A stretch of 5,290 nucleotides of DNA, from assembly GCA_937952095.1 (NCBI GenBank), contig CALFYG010000198.1, positions 1-5,290 on the forward strand. The letters run 5' to 3'. Below the pieces are notes generated by a model, which saw only the letters and a list, made by a program, of their open reading frames with translations, was not told the origin of the DNA and did not search any database. The first letter of the stretch is position 1. Each line of letters opens with the position of its first letter. Both the position numbers and the translations under genes were made by a program. This DNA comes from an uncultured Micrococcales bacterium (GTDB lineage Bacteria > Actinomycetota > Actinomycetes > S36-B12 > UBA10799). Below are positions 1-5,290 of the stretch, piece by piece.

Positions 1-1
1 C

Positions 2-862
2 GCCAACATGTTCCCCAAGCGGGTCGGCGCGCTGACCTTGGACGGCAACGTCCGGCCCCAGCCGTGGGTGAAGGCGCCACAGGGCCAGGACCCGATGCTG
101 CCCACCTTCCTGCGCCAGGACTCGGCGGCGGGTGCGGACGCCACGCTGGAACAGTTCCTCCTACGCTGCGGTCGTGCTGGTACGGCCACCTGCCCCTTCG
201 CGGCGGGCAGCCCGAAGGCCACCGTGGCGAAGTTCGAGAAGCTCGCGCGGCAGATGCGCAAGAACCCGACGCAGAAGCGGGGCGGGATCACGTACAGCGA
301 CCTGCAGGAGCGGGTCGCCAACGGGATCTACTTCATCGGTGTATGGCCGAGCCTGGCTGAGGGACTGCAGAACGTCTGGACGGACACTCCCATCGCGCGG
401 ACCCAGAGCACGGTCGAACGGTACGCCGGTCCCGGCCAACAACTGGGGATCGTGTGCAGCGAATCCCCGAACCCGACGAGCAAGCAGCTGCTGACCACCA
501 ACGCCACCGCCATCCGTCGCTACGGGGTGCTCGGACCGTACTGGACGTGGGTGACCAGTGGCTGCAGCGAATGGCGTGCCGAGGCCGCCGACCCGTACAC
601 CGGGCCCTGGAACAAGCGCACTGCTGCGCCCATCCTGTTGATCGGGAACACCTACGACCCGGCGACGCCGCTGTCGAGTTCGAAATACATGGCCAAGACG
701 CTCGACCGCAGCCGCCTGCTGATCATGCGGGGCTACGGGCACACCGCGCTGGCGAACCCGAGCACCTGCATCAACCGCAAGGTCACCCGCTACTTCATCG
801 ACGGCACGCTGCCCGCCGATGGCACCAAGTGCGACCAGGACGACCCGCCGTTCGCGGGCTGA
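2..862 (+). CDS. TAP-like alpha/beta-hydrolase, C-terminal part (5'-truncated)
   Basis: The reading frame is open from the window edge and the gene starts upstream; the Met at position 8 is internal. It begins A-N-M-F-P-K-R-V, then L-T-L-D-G. This matches the segment that follows the nucleophile elbow in tripeptidyl-aminopeptidase-like (SlpD/SlpE/TAP) hydrolases of actinobacteria. About 286 residues are visible. The C-terminal TAP-like domain carries APILLIGNTYDPATPL, whose Asp (codon 656-658) is the expected catalytic acid. RGYGHTAL follows, whose His (codon 740-742) is the expected catalytic base. The nucleophilic Ser (GxSxG) is outside the window. Six Cys are visible, including one in a CPF motif, which fits an exported disulfide-bonded enzyme; the signal peptide cannot be seen. 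The family usually removes short N-terminal peptides from extracellular substrates, but members are often misannotated, so the substrate is unknown. The gene is convergent with the secreted-protein gene and nothing links the two functionally. Confidence 0.9.
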   Translation, partial: ANMFPKRVGALTLDGNVRPQPWVKAPQGQDPMLPTFLRQDSAAGADATLEQFLLRCGRAGTATCPFAAGSPKATVAKFEKLARQMRKNPTQKRGGITYSDLQERVANGIYFIGVWPSLAEGLQNVWTDTPIARTQSTVERYAGPGQQLGIVCSESPNPTSKQLLTTNATAIRRYGVLGPYWTWVTSGCSEWRAEAADPYTGPWNKRTAAPILLIGNTYDPATPLSSSKYMAKTLDRSRLLIMRGYGHTALANPSTCINRKVTRYFIDGTLPADGTKCDQDDPPFAG

Positions 863-897
863 AGCGGAGGGCCGCCGGGTGCCCGGGCTGGACATGA

Positions 898-934
898 TCG
901 TGCGGGCCCGCTCGAGTCAGACGGGCCCGCACGA
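898..934. terminator. Perfect 13-bp hairpin, probable bidirectional terminator
   Basis: The left arm TCGTGCGGGCCCG (898-910) is the exact reverse complement of the right arm CGGGCCCGCACGA (922-934), with an 11-base loop. It sits 35 bases after the hydrolase stop and 12 bases after the stop of the opposing secreted-protein gene, so one hairpin could serve both transcripts. There is no T-tract on either side. That is common for actinobacterial hairpin terminators, but it makes the termination strength uncertain. Confidence 0.85.
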
Positions 935-946
935 CGTGGGTGGCGA

Positions 947-3367
947 CTACCGCGCCAGTCGCACCTGCTGCGACACGGTGCTCTTCAGGCCGTACTTCGC
1001 CCGCACCTTGACCCGGTAGGTCCCCTTGGGCAGATCGATCGTGTGGGTCCCGTCCTTGGACGTGATCCACAGCGTCTTACCGGACTTCCTCCAGGTCGCC
1101 GCGTTCGCCTTGCCCGCACCCTTGCGGAAGACCTTGATCCAGTAGCCCTTGCCCTCGTCCGGGTTGACGTCGACGAACAGCTTGGAGCGGTTGCGGATCG
1201 CCTTGACCGTGACAGTCGACTTACGAGTGACCTTGGCCTTGACCTGCGCCGGTGGTTCTGGCGCTGCCTTGATCATCACCTCGTACTTCTCCACCTCGCC
1301 GACGGCTCCACTGGGCGACGCGACGGTGAACTCGGCTGAGATCATCCCCACCGCGGCGTTGCTCGGCACGGCCAGTGGCACCTGCCGCTGACCCTGTGCG
1401 CCCTCGATGGGCTCCAGTGCCTCGGAGGCATCCGCGAAGTCGCCGTCGTCGTTCCAGTCGAAGGCCGCTGTGATGGTGCCGCTGCCGTCGACCGCAACCG
1501 GAATCGTGTAACTGCTGCCGGCCACCAACTCGCTGGGCATCAGCACACCGTCGGTCCCGTCCTCCTCGGTGCCGAGGACCGGCATCGGGGGCTCCGGCGG
1601 AAGGAATGCATCCGCGGTGAACGGGTTGGGCAACTGTGTTGCCTCGCAGACCTGCGGATCCCACGCCTCGGGAACCGCTGGCAGGCCGTCCACGTAATCG
1701 TCCTCCGACTTCCAGAAGGTGTAAGGAACCGTCTGGTAGCAGGACAGGACGTGCTCCATCACGGTGAACTGTTCACTCGAGGTCTTGACGGTACTGCCGC
1801 CCAGTCCAGCTCCCCAGGTGCCGACGAGGTTCAGCGTCTTCATCAGCTGGGTTTCGCTGTCTGCCAACAAGAGGGCCGTCTCGTCGTCCGACGGGTCATC
1901 GACTGTGCCTTTGTTGTCCGTGTAGTCCAGGGCCCAGCCCTCCTCGGCGACACCGTCACGTCCCTGCACATAGGCGCCTTCGAAGTCCTCGATCCCGTAG
2001 GTGAAGCCGGAGTCCATGGGGTTCAGGACAGCCGAGGTCTGACTTCCGTCGAGCTTGCCCACCATGGTGTCGCCGACCACGGTCTCGCCGTCATCGCCGT
2101 CCTTGATGACGTTGACATCTTCGATGTCCGTGGTTCCCAGGTCATCAGCGACGATGTCATCGGTCGTGAAGTTGTGCCGGACGGTGTACTGCTGGCCGTC
2201 CTCGGTCTCCACATCGAGTTCGACCCAGTACATCTGCACCGGCTTCATGTCGCCCTTGACGAAGAACGCGACGTCGAAGTCCGAGGTCAGTGCTGTGCCG
2301 TTGGTGGTCACACACGATCCGTCCTGTGCGGAACCCACGTGACAGCGTCCGGAGTCGGCATCAGTCACCACCTGTCCGGCCACCGTGTCCTGCCCGGACC
2401 AGGTGGTCGTCCACCCGGAGGTGTAGGCCAGCGGCGACTGCGCGTCATCCCAGCGGGCATCCGCAGCGGTCTGCTTCCAGTCGAGGAGGTTGATCGTCGT
2501 GGGGTCGTCAAGGACGTCCCCAGTCTCGAACTTCTTGTCCTCCTTCTCGTACGGCGGCGCTACGCACGCGGGGTTGTTCGGATCGGTGGCCACTGGCGCG
2601 GGCATCTCGAGGTGCGGCAGGTTCTGGCCGAACTTGTCGTTCAGCAGTCGCCAGCGGGGTCCCACGATGAGCTTCCCGAGAGTGTTGTCCGGTGTCTGGC
2701 TGCCGACCATGTCGCCGTCCGCTGTCTTGTACGCCCATGCGAACGGATCGCGGTCGATGGTGGTGTACCAGGCGTTGCTGTACCCGCCGGCCAGATCGCT
2801 GGACAGCGCCCCAGGGATCGCGAGGCTCGGATCCCGCAGGACCGTTCCGGCGGGGATGAAGTCACCGTCCCCCTCGTAGCAGCCACGCGTCGATCGCCAC
2901 GTGCCGTCGTCGGCCACTTCGTACTCGGGAACCAGCCCGGTCGCCCCTTCGTTCTCCCAGTCCTCCGGGCGGATCTGGTCGTTGGGGTTGTTCGTGATGG
3001 AGTGCTTGACCCGCAACTGCGCCTTCGTGACCTTCAGCCCCTTGCCCTCAGCGGTCTTCCATTCCTCCGGCAGCGGCAGGTGGGCGACGAACCTGATGTC
3101 CGTGGGCTTCTTCACGGCCTGACCCCAGCTGTACAACAGCTTCCCGTCGTCCTTCTTCCTGACCGAGTAGTGGCTCCCCAGGTACAGGTCGATGTTGTTC
3201 GGGATGACGTTGTCCTCGCCGGGGACCAGTTCCGCGATGATCTGGCCCCACGGGCGGTCGTCATCCGCACTCGGCGTGACCGTCGCGCCAAGTGCGGGAG
3301 ACGCTCCCGCCACCATCGTCAAACCGGCGGCCACCGCGATGGCCCGCCTTCGACTCGATGTAGACAT
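947..3367 (-). CDS. Large secreted protein with GEVED domain and basic C-terminal module
   Basis: This encodes an 806-residue exported protein of unknown function. The ATG at 3367-3365 is chosen because a purine-rich ribosome site precedes it and it opens a signal peptide: RRR at residues 6-8, an Ala-rich core, and likely cleavage near ALG-A (27/28). An ATG 91 codons upstream is open but would bury the signal peptide and overlap the regulator gene. Residues about 40-600 match no family I recognise and are very acidic, especially 400-500. Residues about 618-700 look like a GEVED domain: FDWNDDGDFADASE (636-649) resembles a Ca-binding loop and GEVEKY (690-695) is a variant of the family's GEVEDY signature. 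Residues about 707-806 form a Lys/Arg-rich beta-type module ending VRLAR. Six Cys (163, 268, 342, 352, 543, 574) could form disulfides. No LPXTG motif, lipobox or C-terminal membrane helix is present, so it is probably released or held non-covalently at the wall. An adhesin, matrix or structural role is plausible but unproven. It is divergent from a two-component system that may control it. Confidence 0.9.
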   Translation of the reverse strand: MSTSSRRRAIAVAAGLTMVAGASPALGATVTPSADDDRPWGQIIAELVPGEDNVIPNNIDLYLGSHYSVRKKDDGKLLYSWGQAVKKPTDIRFVAHLPLPEEWKTAEGKGLKVTKAQLRVKHSITNNPNDQIRPEDWENEGATGLVPEYEVADDGTWRSTRGCYEGDGDFIPAGTVLRDPSLAIPGALSSDLAGGYSNAWYTTIDRDPFAWAYKTADGDMVGSQTPDNTLGKLIVGPRWRLLNDKFGQNLPHLEMPAPVATDPNNPACVAPPYEKEDKKFETGDVLDDPTTINLLDWKQTAADARWDDAQSPLAYTSGWTTTWSGQDTVAGQVVTDADSGRCHVGSAQDGSCVTTNGTALTSDFDVAFFVKGDMKPVQMYWVELDVETEDGQQYTVRHNFTTDDIVADDLGTTDIEDVNVIKDGDDGETVVGDTMVGKLDGSQTSAVLNPMDSGFTYGIEDFEGAYVQGRDGVAEEGWALDYTDNKGTVDDPSDDETALLLADSETQLMKTLNLVGTWGAGLGGSTVKTSSEQFTVMEHVLSCYQTVPYTFWKSEDDYVDGLPAVPEAWDPQVCEATQLPNPFTADAFLPPEPPMPVLGTEEDGTDGVLMPSELVAGSSYTIPVAVDGSGTITAAFDWNDDGDFADASEALEPIEGAQGQRQVPLAVPSNAAVGMISAEFTVASPSGAVGEVEKYEVMIKAAPEPPAQVKAKVTRKSTVTVKAIRNRSKLFVDVNPDEGKGYWIKVFRKGAGKANAATWRKSGKTLWITSKDGTHTIDLPKGTYRVKVRAKYGLKSTVSQQVRLAR

Positions 3368-3369
3368 TT

Positions 3370-3385
3370 CCTCTTCCTTTCCCCT
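3370..3385 (-). promoter_or_regulatory. Ribosome binding site of the secreted-protein gene
   Basis: On the minus strand, AGGGGAAAGGAAGAGG lies immediately upstream of the ATG at 3367. The AGGAAG core is spaced about 5 bases from the start codon. This strong purine run, with the signal peptide that follows, fixes the start here and not at the upstream in-frame ATG. Confidence 0.75.
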
Positions 3386-3467
3386 CAGTAGGACCCGCCG
3401 AAGGACTCGACTCCGGTGGTGTCCGAGAGCAGTGTGGGCTGCTGTCTGCGCAGTCGATATGACGAAC

Positions 3468-3489
3468 GTGTGGAGATCGTGTGGAGATC
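3468..3489. repeat. Two tandem 11-bp direct repeats, candidate response-regulator box
   Basis: The word GTGTGGAGATC occurs twice without a gap, at 3468-3478 and 3479-3489. The base before each copy is also C. A degenerate third unit in phase on the left (3457-3467) matches at 6 of 11 positions. Direct repeats with 11-bp periodicity are the usual binding-site layout of OmpR/PhoB-family dimers, and a regulator of that family is encoded 114 bases away. Read leftward, the box ends about 5 bases before the candidate -10 (TCATAT/CATATC) of the secreted-protein gene, so it would cover the -35 region as Pho boxes do. Binding by this regulator is inferred and not shown. Confidence 0.65.
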
Positions 3490-3583
3490 CGAAACTGCCG
3501 TTCCTGAAGGCCGTTGGGGCCCCTGCGAGCCGCGGCCGGATGGGTGCGACCATGGAGGAAGAGAAGATCAACTTCTCTGGGGC

Positions 3584-3592
3584 GAAGGGGGG
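3584..3592 (+). promoter_or_regulatory. Ribosome binding site of the response regulator
   Basis: GAAGGGGGG lies 10 bases before the ATG at 3603. It supports that start over the in-frame ATG at 3552, which would add 17 residues (MEEEKINFSGAKGGRRT) ahead of the conserved receiver domain and has no comparable purine run before it. Confidence 0.55.
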
Positions 3593-3602
3593 TCGCCGGA
3601 CG

Positions 3603-4289
3603 ATGTCGACGGTTCTTGTCGTCGAGGATGAGCGGGACATCCGGGATTTGCTACGGCGTTTTCTGGAGCGGGCCGGCTATTCGGTGCTGACCGCTGCCGC
3701 CGGAGCCGGCGCCCTATCGCTGCTCGAGTCGGCGCAGGTGGATCTGGTGCTGCTCGACCTCGGCCTGCCGGACATCGACGGGACCGAAATCCTCACGGAG
3801 GTGGCGCCGGGGGTGCCCGTCATCGTGCTCACGGCGCGCTCCGAACTCGCGGACCGGGTCACCGGGCTACGGCTCGGCGCGGATGACTACGTGATCAAGC
3901 CTTTCAGTCCGACCGAGGTGGTGCTGAGGGTCAAGGCCGTCCTCGGCAGAACGCGGGGCCGGCAGCAGGAGGCGCAAAGCCGGCGTAGCTACGAGGACGG
4001 TGAGCTCATCATTGATCTGCGTCAACACGCCGCAACCCGCCTGGGTGACGAGATGACGCTCACGGTGACGGAGTGGGAGCTTCTGCTCGCCCTCGCGGAA
4101 TCACCGGGCCGAGTGCTCAGCCGTTCGGAACTGGCCAACAGGGCGCGGGGCTATGAGTTCGACGGGTACGAGCGGACCATCGACTCGCACGTGAAGAACC
4201 TGCGGCACAAACTCCGCGACGACCACCACCGAGTGATCGAGACGGTGGTAGGCGTGGGTTATCGATTCACGTTGCATCCCGATGCGTGA
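3603..4289 (+). CDS. OmpR/PhoB-family response regulator
   Basis: This is a 228-residue cytoplasmic DNA-binding response regulator, a typical length for the family. The receiver domain (about residues 3-115) has the acidic pair E8/D9, phospho-acceptor D52 in LVLLDLGLPDIDG, T77 in VIVLTARS, Y96 and K99 in GADDYVIKPF. All residues needed for phosphorylation and switching are present. A linker of about 15 residues leads to a winged-helix domain (about 128-225) with TVTEWELLLAL, the RVLSRSELANRARGY stretch, the recognition helix around RTIDSHVKNLRHKL, and the terminal wing ETVVGVGYRF. The ATG at 3603 is preferred because the receiver fold starts within three residues. The gene overlaps the downstream histidine kinase by 8 bases, so the two form a cognate pair. 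The likely targets are its own promoter region and the divergent secreted-protein gene, through the tandem 11-bp repeat. Subfamily (e.g. BaeR-, MprA- or CseB-like) cannot be fixed from sequence alone. Confidence 0.95.
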   Translation: MSTVLVVEDERDIRDLLRRFLERAGYSVLTAAAGAGALSLLESAQVDLVLLDLGLPDIDGTEILTEVAPGVPVIVLTARSELADRVTGLRLGADDYVIKPFSPTEVVLRVKAVLGRTRGRQQEAQSRRSYEDGELIIDLRQHAATRLGDEMTLTVTEWELLLALAESPGRVLSRSELANRARGYEFDGYERTIDSHVKNLRHKLRDDHHRVIETVVGVGYRFTLHPDA

Positions 4290-5290
4290 GTGGTTGCGGC
4301 TCGGGCCGCTCGGGTGGCGCTTCGTGGCCGCGTTCCTCATCGTGGGCCTGGCCAGCATCGGGGGCTTGTTGATCGCCACCGCGCTTGAGTTGGACCATCG
4401 CGACGCACTCGCCGCCACCGCGCAACGCCAAGGAATGATCGATCGTCTCGCCAGGGAGACCGGTGCTGAATTCGCGCGCACCGGTGATTGGCAGGACATC
4501 GACCTGTCGCGTCCTGTGGCAGTCGCCGAGTCGAACGACGCGCACTTCGTCGCCGTTGATGCGTCCGACACCGTGGTGATCGGCGGGCCGGTGGGGTCGG
4601 ACTTCCGGGATCGGGCCGTGAGCGCGCCGGTTCTGGTGGACGGTCGTCGCGTGGGCCAGGTGTATGTCGTGTTCTACTCGGACGAAGCGGTCACCGCCCC
4701 GCAGCTCGGGGCCTCATGGTTCCTGGCGGCCGGCACCATCGCGGCGCTCGCGGCGATCGTGACCGCCATCATCGTCACACGCCTGCTGACCAGGCCACTG
4801 ATGGACCTTTCCGACGCCGCGGCCTCGTTCGCGGACGGGGACCGAGATGCGCGGGCCGCGACCGAGGCCCCCGGCGAGCTGGGCAAGTTGGGCCGGGCCT
4901 TCAATGAGATGGCCGACCAGGTGACGAGCAGTGAACAGGCGCGCCGTCGGGTGTCGGCTGACATCGCCCACGAGCTGCGTACGCCCCTGACCGTCTTACA
5001 GGCAGGACTCGAGGAGTTGCGGGATGGACTTGTCCCCGCCGATCCGTCCACGCTGTCCGCCCTACACGACCAAGCCGTACGGCTCGGCAGAGTGGTCAAC
5101 GACCTGTCGGAACTTGCGCATGCCGAGTCACCGAGTCTTCTGCTGTCGCGCGAACGCCTCGACCTGGCCGATCTCGCGTCGGACGCGCTGCTCGTGTGGC
5201 GGCCAAGGATCGATGATGCGGAAATGACGCTGGAGACCTCCCTGCAGATGGGGACGATGGTGTCTGTCGACGCGGATCGGATGAGTCAGG
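4282..5290 (+). CDS. HAMP-domain sensor histidine kinase, 3'-truncated by the window
   Basis: A membrane histidine kinase; 336 residues are visible and the frame is open at the window edge. The order is a short cytoplasmic N-terminus, transmembrane helix 1 (about 12-33), an extracytoplasmic sensor region of about 110 residues (34-143), transmembrane helix 2 (about 144-166), HAMP (about 167-218, with RPLMDLSDAAASFADGD and LGRAFNEMAD) and HisKA (about 219-282). The H-box SADIAHELRTPLTVL has phospho-acceptor H230, codon 4969-4971. The ATPase domain is only beginning (D-A-D-R-M-S-Q), so its N, G1 and G2 boxes lie downstream. The start ATG at 4282 overlaps the regulator's stop within ATGCGTGA and has no clear ribosome site, which suggests translational coupling. 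The layout is that of the BaeS-like group of envelope-sensing kinases. The sensor region has no motif I recognise, so the signal is unknown. Confidence 0.93.
   Translation, partial: MREWLRLGPLGWRFVAAFLIVGLASIGGLLIATALELDHRDALAATAQRQGMIDRLARETGAEFARTGDWQDIDLSRPVAVAESNDAHFVAVDASDTVVIGGPVGSDFRDRAVSAPVLVDGRRVGQVYVVFYSDEAVTAPQLGASWFLAAGTIAALAAIVTAIIVTRLLTRPLMDLSDAAASFADGDRDARAATEAPGELGKLGRAFNEMADQVTSSEQARRRVSADIAHELRTPLTVLQAGLEELRDGLVPADPSTLSALHDQAVRLGRVVNDLSELAHAESPSLLLSRERLDLADLASDALLVWRPRIDDAEMTLETSLQMGTMVSVDADRMSQ

Larger units (their letters stand above)
3368..3602. promoter_or_regulatory. Divergent intergenic regulatory region
   Basis: These 235 bases separate the 5' ends of the secreted-protein gene (leftward) and the two-component operon (rightward), so at least two promoters are expected here. 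The region holds the two ribosome sites and the 11-bp tandem repeat listed separately. The only A/T-rich hexamer is around 3456-3463 (CGATATGA). It could supply a weak -10 in either direction (CATATC leftward, TATGAC rightward), but neither matches the consensus well. A GGGGCCCC palindrome lies at 3516-3523. I cannot place a transcription start with confidence. Confidence 0.6.

Noticed and set aside
881..888. GCCCGGGC palindrome after the hydrolase stop
   Set aside because: It is an eight-base GC palindrome of the kind common by chance here. The neighbouring 13-bp hairpin is the more credible terminator.
161..895. A 244-codon open frame on the - strand opposite the hydrolase
   Set aside because: It is an Arg/Val-rich shadow with no motif. 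The + strand shows TAP-like catalytic motifs in this stretch.
3355..3367. Twin-arginine export signal in the secreted protein
   Set aside because: S-R-R-R-A-I lacks the usual Phe/Leu after the RRx and the following Lys. A normal Sec-type signal with an Arg-rich start explains it better, although Tat export is not excluded.
1751..3391. A 546-codon open frame on the + strand opposite the secreted-protein gene
   Set aside because: It is an antisense shadow produced by high-GC codon bias. Its translation is low-complexity Val/Arg/Leu-rich with no domain, whereas the opposite strand encodes a signal peptide and a GEVED domain.
3428..3443. Short inverted repeat AGCAG/CTGCT with a 6-base loop in the leader of the secreted-protein gene
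   Set aside because: A five-base stem is expected by chance in GC-rich DNA, and no alternative structure or further signal supports a riboswitch or attenuator.
3192..3602. N-terminal extension of the response regulator upstream of 3603
   Set aside because: The receiver domain begins right after the Met at 3603. The upstream frame runs antisense through the signal peptide of the secreted protein. The closer ATG at 3552 remains possible but is less likely.
3368..3640. N-terminal extension of the secreted protein to the ATG at 3640
   Set aside because: The extra 91 residues would precede a clear signal peptide, overlap the response-regulator gene, and ignore the strong ribosome site at 3370-3385.
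4101..4571. A 156-codon open frame on the - strand across the regulator/kinase junction
   Set aside because: It is antisense to two well-supported genes, has Ser/Arg-rich shadow composition, and shows no recognisable domain.

Overview
This window looks like chromosomal DNA from a high-GC Gram-positive bacterium (Actinomycetota). The evidence is the G/C-biased third codon positions, a TAP-like secreted hydrolase, a GC-rich hairpin terminator without a T-tract, and an Ala-rich Arg-led export signal. The Lys-rich C-terminal module of the large secreted protein recalls modules I associate with Nocardioides-like Propionibacteriales. That placement is a recollection-based inference and not proven.

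Layout, left to right. (1) 2-862, + strand: the C-terminal part of a TAP-like alpha/beta-hydrolase; its N-terminus and nucleophile lie outside the window. (2) 898-934: a perfect 13-bp inverted repeat between convergent gene ends, probably a shared bidirectional terminator. (3) 947-3367, - strand: an 806-residue exported protein with a signal peptide, a long acidic uncharacterised region, one GEVED-type domain with a Ca-binding-like loop, and a strongly basic C-terminal module. (4) 3368-3602: a divergent intergenic region holding two exact tandem copies of an 11-bp word, the architecture of an OmpR/PhoB-family binding site. (5) 3603-4289, + strand: an OmpR/PhoB-family response regulator. (6) 4282 to the window end, + strand: a HAMP-containing membrane sensor histidine kinase, overlapping the regulator by 8 bp and cut off within its ATPase domain.

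The most interesting reading is a compact signalling unit. An envelope-sensing two-component system is divergently transcribed from a large secreted protein gene, with a candidate regulator box between them. The box lies just upstream of the only A/T-rich hexamer that could be a -10 for the secreted gene. The regulator may therefore control that gene and possibly itself. The two-component proteins and the GEVED signature are well supported by sequence. The regulatory link and the biological role of the secreted protein are inferences. No tRNA, rRNA, CRISPR array, insertion sequence or phage gene was seen, and there is no gene-free stretch longer than 300 bases.
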